64,000 bases of DNA, from the NCBI RefSeq assembly GCF_040436345.1, contig NC_133234.1, forward strand, positions 8,184,446 to 8,248,445, read 5' to 3'. Made by a program: the position numbers and the translations under genes. The stretch comes from Pagrus major. Lineage: Eukaryota; Chordata; Actinopteri; Spariformes; Sparidae. The notes beneath the pieces were generated by a model, which was not told the origin of the DNA, did no database searches, and saw only the letters and a list, made by a program, of their open reading frames with translations. Positions 53,301 through 63,400 of this stretch are shown one piece after another (position 1 is the first letter of the stretch; the number at the start of each line of letters is the position of its first letter).

Positions 53301-54934
53301 ATTCGAGCCATTGCGCATCGTCAACACCTACGGGGCCTTTGGCAGGTACAGTACAGTCAGGGGTCACTGGGGTCATGAGGTTGGAGGAGATATCTGTAGA
53401 TCCATCAAACATACCTCAACAATGAAATTACCTCTCTTCAGCATTACCAAGGAGCGTACCGAAGTGATCTTCCAGGGCACTCTGAGCCAGGATCCCAAGG
53501 ACCCAGAGGCGGTTTGGGAGGAGTACCAGTTCCTGTGTAAGCCAGGGGACGTTTACCGCCGACCGTGCCTCATATCACCGTACCACTACCGGCTGGACTG
53601 GCTCATGTGGTTCGCTGCCTTCCAGGTGAGAAACTGAACAATAGCAGGACATGATGTATGGAGTTGAAGTACACTACCAGCCTATAAACATATTTGCTTG
53701 TCTTGGAGTATGGATATACTTGTCTTCACTCTTTAATATTTTGCCTGGGAGCCTCCTACAACATTTCACATTCCCCCTCCTTCTTTGTCTCTGCCTGTCT
53801 CTTTAAATTTTCCACACTTACATCTCCGTCACACCCTGCGTTATTTTTGTTAGTTTCAGTTTCTAACACCCTGTCTCCATGTCTTCATACAGACCTACGA
53901 GCAGAGCGAGTGGGTGATCCACATAGCGGGACGTCTGCTGTCCAATGACAGCGCGGTCCTCTCGCTGCTTGACCACAACCCCTTCCAAGGCAGAGAAACT
54001 CCCAGGTAAACACAGAGCACAAGGTGGCAGCAAAGATCCAAACAGTGCATCTTGGTAATACTGTACCATGAACTCATGAAAATGCTCCTATCATTAATTT
54101 TAAAAACTCCGTTACACCTTTTGTTTTCAGCTGTTTTTTCCTGAAAAGGCACATATTTGTCCTATTAATGATAAAGCCCTGGTTGTCGTTAAATATGCGT
54201 TGGCAGGGATCAATAGGATGAGTGATTACTGTCTGTGCTATAGCTCCCTCTGGTGAAACAAAGAGCAAATAGTGTCTTTCTTTTGTTAATACAAAAACTG
54301 AAATAGGTTTAGAGGATGTGCACTGTCTCACAATGCATTTGTTAGGACAGTATATACCACTAATCAAAAATAATAACAGAATCATATTTAGATAAATGAT
54401 AATATTTCAGTCATTTTTCAAGCAAAAATGTCAAACATTTGCTGGGTCCAGCTTCCTACATGTAAGGATTTACTTACTTTTTAGGCCGACCGTGAGCGCT
54501 CAGTGTCCCAAAGTGACTATAGTTGTTGGTGCCTCAGGAGGTGAATAGGAATAGTAGATAAGATATTTTAGTCTGATCCAAAGTGGTGGGCATGCGTGAC
54601 TAAAAACTGCTCATTGTAGAGCGACCGGTTCTAACACCATGATGAAGGAGGAGTGAGGTGGATCAAATCTGGCTTTTTTTGAGCTGAGATTTAAAATATC
54701 TTTGTTTCATGTGTCTAAACTCTTTTCCGTGTCTTCGTCCTTCTCAGGTGGGTTCGAGGGGAACATTTCAAATACAAGTTCAGCCAGCCGGGCACTTCCA
54801 GCGCAGCGCAGGGGAAGTGGTGGCTGAGAAAACGCATCGGAGCTTACTTCCCTCCAGTGAACCTGGAAGGACTCAGAGGCTACTTTCAGTCCAGGAACTG
54901 GCCACACCCACACATACCACGGAACAGGAACTAA
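28528..54934 (+). CDS. lmf1: Lipase maturation factor 1, complete, 11 exons
   Basis: Exons: 28528-28738, 29445-29754, 31394-31404, 33455-33603, 43105-43170, 49816-49983, 50779-50959, 53192-53345, 53442-53625, 53893-54005 and 54748-54934. All introns are GT..AG and the phases join without a break into 1734 nt, or 577 residues plus TAA, close to the vertebrate family length (about 570). Seen: a Ser/Lys/Glu-rich N-terminus, a first hydrophobic segment across exons 1-2, then the conserved blocks WDWSDM-like, GWESQLLETGF, GLIKIRG, HRFETLSNH, NWLTIVPSLACFDD, NTYGAFG, CLISPYHYRLDWLMWFAAFQ and KRIGAYFPP. Known for the family: a multi-pass ER membrane protein needed for folding and dimer assembly of lipoprotein, hepatic and endothelial lipase. 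Introns 4 (9.5 kb) and 5 (6.6 kb) are repeat-filled. The start is chosen from frame, length and its TISU/Kozak context. It lies head to head with sox8. Only the less conserved first 50 residues leave any doubt. Confidence 0.96.
29120..29390. repeat. Interspersed hAT-like repeat in lmf1 intron 1
   Basis: GTAAAAGTCCTGCATTTGAG, CTAGCTGGTGGAGGTGAGGC and CAAGTAAAGTATAAGTA are phrases of the same family as at 27600-27735. Confidence 0.55.
30219..30942. mobile_element. Fold-back Tc1-like element with about 200-bp inverted arms
   Basis: The ends are CACCGATCAGCCAAAACATT at 30222 and the complementary ATGTTTGGCTGATGGGTGTA at 30920-30939. The left arm 30220-30420 pairs with the right arm 30750-30942 (for example CATTCAGGTGGATGTTCTTT against AAGAACATCCACCTGAATG). 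Between them, 30463-30560 encodes a transposase tail (LNTIEYLWDMTEQVRSMVAP) that runs into a second end-like motif at about 30556 (ATCAGCCACGACATTAAAAG). This suggests nested or rearranged copies. It lies in lmf1 intron 2. Confidence 0.8.
30945..31285. repeat. Interspersed repeat fragment
   Basis: GAGTTGGATGGAGACCAAAA, then AATATTGGACTTACAATCAT, is shared with 23.46 kb. Noncoding. Confidence 0.45.
31394..31404 (+). CDS. lmf1: lmf1 exon 3, 11-nt microexon
   Basis: Exon 2 ends with TG before GTGAGT at 29755, and exon 4 starts with GT after GCAG at 33454. Joining them directly would break the frame. An 11-nt segment flanked by TTCTAG and GTAAGT supplies G TAT TCC TTT G, which restores Trp-Tyr-Ser-Phe-Gly-Trp. 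That is the expected Lmf1 sequence at this point. Both splice sites of the microexon are strong. Confidence 0.9.
32898..33340. mobile_element. MITE in lmf1 intron 3
   Basis: The left edge ATATAATATGTAACATTTCTGC and the right edge GCAGAAATTACATACTGTGC are imperfect inverted repeats (TGTAA..TTCTGC). GAGAGACCCCTAGCAGCAG is a recurrent phrase of this fish family. Confidence 0.6.
33604..43104. other. lmf1 intron 4 (9.5 kb), mostly unassigned
   Basis: Apart from the repeats listed separately, I see only AT-rich sequence with short chance ORFs, a (CA)n run at 36592-36606, a MITE-like phrase at 37060-37110 (TTAGCTTAGCACAAACATTG) and an A-rich LINE-like tail near 41820-41865. No additional gene was recognised on either strand. 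Confidence 0.6.
38210..38545. repeat. Interspersed repeat, family shared with 48.08-48.42 kb
   Basis: TTTGGCTGCGGAATGCTCGA, TTCATCAGCTAATTG and GAACAGCTGCCTG correspond to CTTTAGCTGCTAAATGCTCC, TTCACCAGCTAGTCC and AACAGCCACCTG at 48.16-48.28 kb. Confidence 0.5.
43970..44115. repeat. Interspersed hAT-like repeat in lmf1 intron 5
   Basis: ATGTAGTGGAGTAAAGAGTG, AAATACTCAAGTACAAGTAC and GTGCTTAAGTAT belong to the same family as 27.60 and 29.12 kb, in the opposite sense to 27.60. Confidence 0.5.
44555..44615. repeat. Common teleost repeat motif
   Basis: GAACCTTCTTGACGTGAGGC followed by AGCTAACCACTGAACCACAG resembles a short repeat very frequent in fish genomes (usually ...GTGCTAACCACTGAGCCACC). 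Confidence 0.55.
46251..46806. mobile_element. MITE with TAGGGGT(T/A)GA.CGAT terminal repeats, 556 bp
   Basis: The left end CTAGGGGTTGATCGATATGA pairs with the complement of the right end (ATCGGTCTACCCCTA at 46790-46804). Subterminal CCGATAATCTG/CCGATTATCGG repeats are present. No clean target duplication was seen. It lies in lmf1 intron 5. Confidence 0.7.
48080..48420. repeat. Interspersed repeat, partner of 38.21 kb
   Basis: Contains TGCTAAATGCTCCATCCTGT and TCACCAGCTAGTCCCTAGC, as described for its partner. Noncoding. Confidence 0.5.
48430..48817. mobile_element. MITE with TTAAGGGACAGTTCACCCC ends, 388 bp
   Basis: The left terminus TTAAGGGACAGTTCACCCCT and the right terminus (GATTTTGGGGGGAAACGTCCC, then TTTAA) form imperfect inverted repeats. 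The edges are like the 4.14-kb MITE, but the interior is different. Confidence 0.65.
50290..50321. repeat. (AAT)n microsatellite
   Basis: Short AATAATAAT run in lmf1 intron 6. Confidence 0.9.
51578..51785. mobile_element. MITE fragment in lmf1 intron 7
   Basis: AAGGTCCAGTGTGTAGAAAT, GAGGCATTTAGCTGTGAG and GGGTTACCGTAGAAACATGA are typical of a fish MITE. The far end was not found. Confidence 0.55.
52915..53085 (+). mobile_element. LINE ORF2 3' fragment in lmf1 intron 7
   Basis: The plus-strand frame gives [32 protein letters not shown] and RTTRL with stops. This is the same terminal block as the 9.7 and 17.7 kb fragments. It sits 110 bp before lmf1 exon 8. Confidence 0.6.
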
Positions 54935-55374
54935 AGCCATGACGTCTGACTGCAGTGCTAAGAGGAGATCAGAGGACTTTCTTTCAGCGTGACGCTGCTG
55001 AAGGCTGAACACAAGTTACAAGGACCAAGGATGCCATCAGATTTTAATCAAACTGAAATGTTTTATGGAGAACTTTTTCATAAAGCCTGAAGTCAAACAT
55101 CATGACATCTACTCACAAGTTATGTGAAGCTTTTTCAAAGTGCCATCTAGGGACTTAGCTATGTCTTACAACAATCACTGCCGTTTGTATTTCATAAAAC
55201 AAACTCTGTGAAAGCCCAAATTTGAGTGTGACTCTTGATTTACTTTCAATATTAAAACAGTCCTGATTGAGATTTTGTTTTCCCTTCATTGGTTTTTCTC
55301 TCAATGAGGATGAGAATGAGAATATTTGGGACAGGCTGAATTTTTTGTGGCTGTGTCACTTAGCATTTGACAAA

Positions 55375-55525
55375 GTACCCAAAAGTCATACTTGAGTAAA
55401 GGTAAAGATTTTGTATTGAATTATTACTTTGATAAAGTGAAAGTCACCCATACGAGTCGTACTTGATTAAAAAGTCTTAAAGTATCTGATATTAAATGAA
55501 CTTAAGTATCAAAATTACAAGTAAT
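55375..55525. repeat. Interspersed hAT-like repeat 3' of lmf1
   Basis: ACTTGAGTAAAGGTAAAG and AAGTATCTGATATTAAATG-(n)-CTTAAGTATCAAAA belong to the family at 27.60, 29.12 and 43.97 kb. It begins about 120 bp after the ATTAAA at 55252 that may end the lmf1 mRNA. Confidence 0.5.
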
Positions 55526-55915
55526 TAAACATGCTTGAGGAGGATCTGTTGGAGGAGCAAGGAGAGCTACAGGATTAACAAGAGGAAGAACTAGAAGAGG
55601 CACCAGAGGAGGTGCTAGAGGGTGGAGAACAGGAGGAGCGAGAGGAGGCGGAGGAGGTAGCAGAGGAGCATGGTGAGAAGCAAGGGAAGGAGGAAGAGGA
55701 AGAGTTTGAGGGGGAAACGGGAGGTGTTTCAGGGGGGAGCCCTGGGTGAGGAGCCCGGGGAGGAACAGCTGGAAAGGGCTGGAGCTGGCATCCTCCGAAG
55801 GATCAGCCTGGGGCTGCTGAGTCGGTTGGGGTTTGGAACGAAGACAGCTGTCCAAGTGCAGTGCTGAACAAAGTTTAAACTTCTGCTGCATCAACTGTTT
55901 CACCACAATGACTTT
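55502..55915 (-). CDS. Proline/leucine-rich ORF, possible terminal exon, unrecognised
   Basis: On the minus strand, an acceptor-like TTTTCTAG is followed by an open frame of about 137 codons: KVIVVKQLMQQKFKLCSALH, then Ser/Gln/Pro sequence, then a repetitive Pro/Leu/Ala tail (LAPPLVPLLVLPLV), ending in TAA at 55502. There is no ATG at the beginning (the first is seven codons in), so if real it is an exon of a longer gene. The low-complexity half alone could produce a chance ORF, and its last part overlaps an interspersed repeat. No family is recognised. Confidence 0.25.
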   Translation of the reverse strand, partial: KVIVVKQLMQQKFKLCSALHLDSCLRSKPQPTQQPQADPSEDASSSPFQLFLPGLLTQGSPLKHLPFPPQTLPLPPSLASHHAPLLPPPPPLAPPVLHPLAPPLVPLLVLPLVNPVALLAPPTDPPQACLITCNFDT

Positions 55916-56519
55916 CTAGAAAACGCAACCCAAGCTCCAGAATAAATGTTGGCAGTGTGCTTTTCTGCAAACCACAGATAAGTTCAAACTTGACATTTAA
56001 TATGCTTAAAGTTTTATGTTCTTTATGGCTGGGAAAACATCTTTAAATTGTAATTTTGACCACCACAAACTAATAACGCTCCATTTGAAGCAAAAAAGAA
56101 CATAAATGATACAAATCAGAATGAAAACATTACAAACAGTTTCACCAGGATTCACTTGTGAAACTTAAAGAATAGACTTCAAAATCGACTATATATTGGT
56201 TGAATAAAGGTCATGACTGAAGTGGCTGCCTGTGAATATTTATCTTATTCTCAAATCAGCTACATTTCTGTTAATATGAAACTTGTAACTTCAATTATCT
56301 TTTAATTAATTATTTATTAATTATCATCCTGTAATTTACAAAATACGCACATTACTCACATATGTAGTTTATATCGTCAAAAAGTAATAAACATTCAATT
56401 CTTACAGAAAAAGAAAAAAAAAACATCGTAAAAGATTATTTTTAACTATTGTCTTACATCTTCCATGCTGGAACAACTTTGGTTCATGGTCATGTTTCAA
56501 GCCTTTGCTTGCTGCAGTG

Positions 56520-56575
56520 CCAGCCCTGACCATTTTGGTGCCCTAGGCAAGATTTTAGCTGGCGCCCCCTTGCGT
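56520..56575. repeat. Transposon fragment (GCCCTAGGCA...GGCGCCCCCTTGCG)
   Basis: The strings TTGGTGCCCTAGGCAAGATT and GGCGCCCCCTTGCGTCG are common at the ends of fish DNA transposons. Confidence 0.4.
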
Positions 56576-56674
56576 CGCAGTCAATTTTCATACACTCACA
56601 CAGAAACTGCATGTATGTATTCAAGATTTTATTTCTTTTAAGTCAAAAATATCACGCCAAATAAAAACTGAAGA

Positions 56675-56850
56675 AAGAAACAAGTGATAAATTAAAAATA
56701 CAATATAAATAAGGCATTGCACAAACATATTAAGGAATATTCTATTTACATACAAAATATAAACAGTGAACACGAAAACAAGTGACATAAAATGAATCAA
56801 ACATACAATATAAATAAGGTATTGCACACACATATTAAAGAATATTGTCA
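56675..56850. repeat. Direct repeat of about 65 bp, two copies
   Basis: 56679-56741 and 56778-56847 share AACAAGTGA, ACAATATAAATAAGG.ATTGC and ACA.ACATATTAA.GAATATT, separated by about 37 bp. Confidence 0.75.
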
Positions 56851-57573
56851 CTCTGCTGTGCTGAGGTAGAGGAGACAGGAGCACCTGATGCTGTGTCACT
56901 GGGGGTGGTGGTATAATATTTATATTTTTTATATTTATTCATATATATAAGTGCATCTGAAGAGAGAAGAGAAGTATATGTGACCACTGGATGTTACATT
57001 TTAATAAAAAAGCCTATGAATGATATGGGAAAGCTAAGGTGTGGAGTATTAACAGTAATACACTTTAACTGCACTTTAACACTGATGTAAACTTTAACAA
57101 ACATAAACTGTGACACAATAAACCAAAGTCTTACAACTGCCCTATTACTTATAAAGGGGATGGAAATCTAATAGCATTTTAACTGACATACAAGCAGGAA
57201 AACACAGCCAACAGGTTAAAATAACACCTGAACAGGCCTAACGTTAACTTTCCATATGTCCCTGATGAATTTAAGGTGGGAGTAACATTAACTTTTCATT
57301 CAACCATTTCATTCACTTCATCACATTGATGTCACTGTACCTCTTTCTTTTTCACGTTTTTCTTCCTCTTCTTTCCTTTGTTTCCTTCCCTGGGCGACGG
57401 ATGGTTTCAATCTTGCTTACCTTAAATATAGAAGGACTCCTCCTCTCACTGAACAGACGACTAACAGCGGGGTATTTCATTACAAACATTTCATAGATGT
57501 AATAAAACTTTGATTTTGTTGTTTGTCAAAGGGAGTTGTTGATCTATTTCTGACAGTCTAGCTCTTCTCTGCC

Positions 57574-58600
57574 TTATATTACAAATCCTCTTACTACTAC
57601 CTTAAATGCTTCCCACAAAGTCGAGTCTGTCATGTCCCCTGTGTCATTGAAAGCAACGTAATCCTCAATAAATGCTGAACATTTTTCAAAGAATCCTACA
57701 TCATTAAGCAAGTTTGCATTGAACCGACAGTTGTAATGGGGCCTCTTCCATCCAACATCGATACCTATGGTAACTGGGCTGTGGTCTGAGATTAGGATAT
57801 TGTGGTATTTTGATGAGCGAATCGCAGGTGTTAGTTTAGAGTCAGTCAGGAAGTAATCAATCCTCGTACAAGTGCTGTGAACATGTGAAAAAAAAGAATA
57901 CTCTTTCTCTGTGGGATGTTGAATTCTCCACATATCATATATATAATATGCATTATTTTCTCTTTCTCCGGGTCATGGTGGATCTTGGCAATCGTGATAC
58001 GTGGTCTGTTGCTCGGTGGGCCGATCCGGTGAGCTCGGTCCACTTTTATTCCGTGGGGAAAGAGGTCCGATCCCAGGAGTTTAGGCAGAAACTCTGACAC
58101 AAATGCCGTCGCCGAGCCTTTCTCAATTTTCTCGGGCAAACCCATGATTTTGATGTTTTGCCTTCTTGACCAACCCCCGAGGTCGCTCAGTTTGGCTCTG
58201 AGGAGTTTACTCTCGGTCCGCAGCTCACTGCAAACTTTCTCCAGGTCAGCGAGGCGCGCCTCATGGTCCTCCCGGGCCTCTTCTAGATTGGTGATGCGGG
58301 ATGAATTTGCGGCTAGGGCGGATTTTACCGCAGCGAGGGCTGTCTCCAAGTTGTCAAACCTTGTGTTCATTGAGTTTTCCATCCGTCTAATGGCCTCCAG
58401 GATGGGTGAGGAGGACCCCTCCGCCGTCGTATCTGCGGTGCCGACCATGAGGCTAGCTGACCTTGATGAGTCGGCGGCGCTAGCTAGCTCACTGACAGGC
58501 TGGAGTTGTCACAATCATCCACTGGAGGACCACCCTGCGCCCCCAGCCTCGGTTTCTTGTTCTTGACCATTATTTAGAGCTTTATGAGTTATCTGCCGCT
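57574..58600 (-). mobile_element. L1-type LINE remnant, ORF1 fused to ORF2 endonuclease by deletion
   Basis: On the minus strand, 58448-57955 encodes an L1 ORF1-like protein: a heptad-rich coiled coil (RFDNLETALAAVKSAL, ITNLEEAREDHEARLADLE), then the RRM-type block (RQNIKIMGLPE, KVDRAHRIGP, RPRITIAKIH). It stops near DPEKEKI and is followed at once, in another frame, by the ORF2 endonuclease block (WRIQHPTEKEYSFFSHVHST, RIDYFL, SDHSPV) down to 57574. The ORF1 C-terminus and the N-terminal half of the endonuclease are missing. An upstream ATG at 58570 opens MVKNKKPRLG but hits a stop after about 30 codons. Inactive. Confidence 0.8.
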
Positions 58601-58714
58601 GTCAACGGGTAAAAAAAACCAAGCAATTATTTATTAAAACAAGCAAAGGTGGAGGAGCTGAGAAAAAACACAACCTACGCCATGGCCTGCTCACTACCCC
58701 CATGAAATACTTCT

Positions 58715-60069
58715 TTAACTGCTCTGTTCCACTGTCACACACACCTTCAGGGGTAATATCTTCACTTTATCCACAGTGTTAATGAATGGAAACACCCTCT
58801 CAGTGAAAGACTGTTGGAAGGTGTGTAGGTGTCTGTTAGTATCAGGATCAGAGAACGACAGCTTTCCTCTGTTCCAGTCCAGATTCACTCTGATCCTCTG
58901 GAGCTTCTTCTGCACTACGAGAACAGTGGATGGAGCTGATGGTGACCACACTGAGTATTTATCTTCGTATAACATTATTCTCCATAATCCAGACAGTATG
59001 TCTCCCTTCCTCTGGACAGACTCTGCTAACACACCCAGTGACCAGCGTGTACTGTCTCCAACCTCGACGTCCCAGCTGTGAGTCCTTGAGTTAAAGCCCT
59101 CAGAGTCCAGGACAGAGATGTAACAATCAAACCTCTCTGGATTATCAGGAAGCTGCTGTTCATCTCCTCCTGTCACACTGGTCAGATCTTCAGACAAGAT
59201 GAGTATTGGATGAGCAGTGTTTGGGTCCAGAACCACAGGAGTGTAGGAGACCATGTCCTTCATCTTGTTTGGCCTGGTCTATCAGAGGTCCTGAGGGCAG
59301 CTGTGGATCATCCAGCAGGGGGGGCTGCTGGACTCTTTCCACTGCAGTCTTGTAGTTGTGCAGGAATGAGACGTCTTCAGCTCTCAGCTCCTCCTCTGTG
59401 GCTCTGACTGTGTGTGAAAGAGCTGCTATCTCTCTGCTCAGAGCCTCCATCTTCTCCTTCATCATCTGACTCTTCTGCTCCTCTTCCTCCCTCAGTGCAG
59501 CCATCCTGGCCTCCTCTTCCTCTTCAAGAAACTGGTGAAGATTCTTAAACTGCTCCTTAATCTGCCTCTCTGTGTGTCGGGCCTGGACCTTCATGTGTTC
59601 TGCTGTCTGATCAAACTTCACTTTAACTTCTTCAAAAACCTTTAACTTCTCCTTTAAAGGCTCCAGAGTTTCCTGAAGTTTCTTCTTGTGTTGTCGTGCA
59701 GCTTCATCGATGGGTCTGACTGTGTGGTTGGTGTGTTGTTCTGAGTCTCTGCAGATGTGACACACCGGCTGCTGATGGTCCAGACAGAAGATTTTGAGTT
59801 TCTCAGAGTGCAGACTGCAGAGATCCTCTGAAGCTCTCTGATCTCTCTCCTGTAAGAAGGTCTCACACAGGTTCTTTAAAGCCAAGTTAGGAGGTAGAAT
59901 ATTCTTTGAAGATCTTCTCTTACAAACTGGACACTCTGATTTCTTTCTCTGCCCAGCAGCTCTGCAGACAGTCTTTACAGAAGTTGTGGCTACATGACAG
60001 GATGACAGGATCTTTAAAGATGTCAAGGCAGACATGACAGCAGAGATCTTCCTCTAATCTGGAAGCCAT
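58715..60069 (-). pseudogene. TRIM E3 ligase-like gene (RING, B-box, coiled coil, PRY-SPRY), frame-disrupted
   Basis: The ATG at 60069 opens [14 protein letters not shown] with the first RING ligands (C11-x2-C14, C26-x-H28-x2-C31-x2-C34). The last pair, ECPVCKRR, lies in another frame (59930s), so a frameshift falls inside the RING. The second frame continues through a B-box2 ([12 protein letters not shown]...CHIC...H) and a Glu-rich coiled coil to IDQAKQDEG near 59265. From about 59263 a third frame carries the PRY-SPRY ([35 protein letters not shown]) to the stop at 58715. The family's usual block between IDQAK and [10 protein letters not shown], roughly a dozen residues, is missing. Apart from this the layout resembles the intronless fish TRIM35/zinc-binding-A33-like expansions of innate immunity. 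Two independent frame breaks suggest a pseudogene. Assembly errors are possible for the RING shift but less so for the deletion. The SPRY domain itself is intact. Confidence 0.8.
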
Positions 60070-60310
60070 TTTGTCTCTGAGTGATGCTGGGAACACAGCG
60101 GACAGTACAGTCAGTCACAGCTCCACTTCTTCCTTCACTTCACTGAAGTTTACTTTGAGTTCTGGTTCTAGTCGGACTCACCTTCAGTGTGTGGAGCGTC
60201 TGCAGTGTTGTAGTTTCCTCCTCCTCTCTCCTGTAGATGAACTCACTCAGAGGACGTTGTTAGTTCAGTCTGAAGGTGAATCTGATCATCTGCTTGTGGT
60301 TCTTTACTAA

Positions 60311-60342
60311 AGAGACACAAACACACACACACACACACACTG
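60311..60342. repeat. (AC)n microsatellite
   Basis: ACACAC run about 240 bp upstream of the TRIM start codon. Confidence 0.9.
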
Positions 60343-60419
60343 TTTCCTGGTTTGTCTCAGGTGAGTCAGGTGAGGGCGGAGCTTTGTCAGACCTCTGCTG
60401 AATGCTGTTGGTTCACATG

Positions 60420-63400
60420 TGACTCAGGGGAGTGTTTCAGTCCAAAGTGCTGATTCATTGCTGGAAATGGAATCTGATACACTTGTTGTTGTTGTTGTTG
60501 GAGGGGCTATAGTCCCATCAGAACCAGCACCAGCACTGCCTGAACTGTAGTGTTCTCTATTATATTATTACTTATATTAAAGGTTAATCATTTTCTGAAA
60601 CTGTCTGGAGGAAATATTAACCTCAAAATATATTAACTTGATCACATTTTGCTCATGTATTTGGGCTCCAATATCTTCATGTTCTGTTTATTTTGTGTCC
60701 AGCCTTGATCCAAAAACATCTTACAAACGTTTATTTAACATAATTCATTTTAAATTATTACAATCTTTATGAAAGGATTCAGATTGAGCCCACACTGAGA
60801 TATTTAGATCACAATATTTGTTGTGTTGACAGACAGGAAGCAGTGAAACAGGTATTCCTGTTGACCAGTTACTTCAACACAGTCTGTTTTGTTCAGTTAA
60901 TATTCATTTGACTCAGTAAGAGACTGAGAGTTTAGTCACACTGACTGAAGACAAATGCAACTGTTTAATAATCAGCATTAAAGTGGCGCTACGTAGTTTT
61001 GGAGAAATTCAGACTCTGAATTTTAATATTTACAATATTAATAGGTAACAACACAAACTGTTTCCATCAGTGTTTAAAATCAGCCAATGAGGATCTTTGT
61101 CTTCTGATTGAAATGATATTTTGGTGAAACATGAGGAGAGTACGGAGGTGGAGAATTGAAGTGGTTTTAATTATCTGCTCACATGAAAACACTTTATTAT
61201 AAAAACCTAATTATCTCATTTACTCACCAACGTTATGTCCTGAATGTTTGACGCTTAAATTATTTTTATTATCAACAATTTAATTACCTTCTTATCTGAG
61301 ATTGTTTTTTAATCACATCTCAATAACAAATGTCATTTTCAGTACTTCATCATTTATTCATCATTTAACTAGGATGTGCAGCGACGTTTGGTCATTTTTT
61401 GACCGGGAACACAGTTTGAATAAAAAAATGGCCGTCACTCATTTTACATGTTCAGTTGCAGAGTGTGGAGGAGAACATCAAGCCTTTGTTCAGTCACATC
61501 AAACTTACAATTGCCAGAAAACAACAACAACAAAAAAAACAGTTAAATTTAAAACCATGTTTGTCTCTGGAGCAGCTCCATGTGTTAGAAAAGGTTGTTT
61601 GTCATCGGGCTGAATCAGAAACCATCTCGTCGTCCTCAGTTTGACTCTGACTTGGATCCTTGTTGCATCTCTCAACCTCAAAAATATCAACAAGTTGTCT
61701 AACAGATCATTCTGAGCTGTAAATGCAACCAGAGCTAATGTTTGCTGCCTCCTGCAGGCTGCACAACCCAGAGCTGCACAACTCATCACATCCAGGCAGC
61801 TATCAAACATGTCTGGAGCTCACTGTCAGTTCATTTGTTTCTGTTTTCATTTCTTCTATTGTCTTTATTCATTGTTGGATATTTTTCTTGTTCTCTCATA
61901 TTTATATTTTAAGTTTTGACCTGACCCTGAAGGGAGAAACAGCTTCAGTTCTTCAGTCAGCAACATTACATAAACCCAAACTGAGACGTCCACCTTGCTG
62001 TAACAGGCATCCTCCCACTTCAGTCACTGATGCACGCACCTGACTATCTCCAGGCTTGCAGCCTGTTTAACAATTACGCAACTGCAAGAGACCCATTGAG
62101 ACAGCGGAAGGTAGCACACTTACTAACATTATGTTAAAAAAAACAAAAAACTAAAGAAACTACAATTTCTGTCAAGGCCTTGATTCAAACATTCAAGGAT
62201 TTTAAGGATCCAGGGGAACCTTGACCAATATCCACTGATTTTAATCTCTTCATTGCAATTTAAGGACGAATTCAGTCTGTAGGATGAAAACATTTCACTG
62301 TATGAAGATTTCATTTGACGGTGACATGTTCTCCCTTTCGAAGTAAGACGAGAACTCCATCTGCAGGATAAATGGGCGTAACTGCGTGTTCATAATAGCA
62401 CTGCCAATGTCAGTAAACATGCTCAGAAAAAAAAGGAAGGGTAAGTTCAAGTTTATTTCAGCCTACGTCACTACAGCAAAGTCTGACTAGACAAGAAACA
62501 CAAGGCTAAACTGGGGGTTCTGATAAAAATTCACTCAAGTGTTTTTGTTTTGGGGCTATGAATGGCTATAAATGCTGCGGCATGTGGCGTTGGCCCACAT
62601 TATATACATACATATATACATTACAAGCATTATATGGCACTAAATACTTTAGAAAAATAAAAGTAAAATAAATAAGTTAGTATGACCAACAAGAATGAGA
62701 GTTAAATGTATTAAAATAAGACCCAAGTTAAACCAGGAAAATCACTTCATCCTTGAGTTGAAATGTGTCACACTTGTATCATATGTAGTCCTAAAGAAGA
62801 CACACACGTCAGATATGCTGAAACGACATAACGACTGAGGAGAAATCAAACACGGACACATGATTTCAGCTCCAACTGTATTAATCTTAAGATTTTTATA
62901 ATGAAACAAACTATCACTGTGATTTTTAAGGTCAACACAACAATGTGTCTTTAAAACAAGATGCAAAACGTAAATAAAACAGTTGTAGAAGTGTTATATA
63001 AATTACAATCCTGTCACATTACAATCCTTTAAAGCAGCAATAACTGTCTACGATGACTCAGTATGTTCAACAGTACAAATAAATAAGAGAACAGCTGTCA
63101 GATTGAGGTTGTAAAAGAACCCTGTCTGGATGCAGATCAGCCACCTCCGGCTACGTTAACAGCGACGGTGATCACTGAGAGTTTGTGTGGTTTTATGCAT
63201 ATTTGTTGTTAACAGCACTTTGTAGGTTCAGGTATAACAGGGTGCCAGTGCCAGCGGTTCCACCTCACAGCGTCCTCAACGAAAACGTCACGATTCCACA
63301 CACACACACGGTAAGCCACTGTCATCAAAACTGTACATTCAATAAATTAACAATGCATTGTCTTTGTTAAGCAACCAGTGAAATGACTCTAGATTACATA

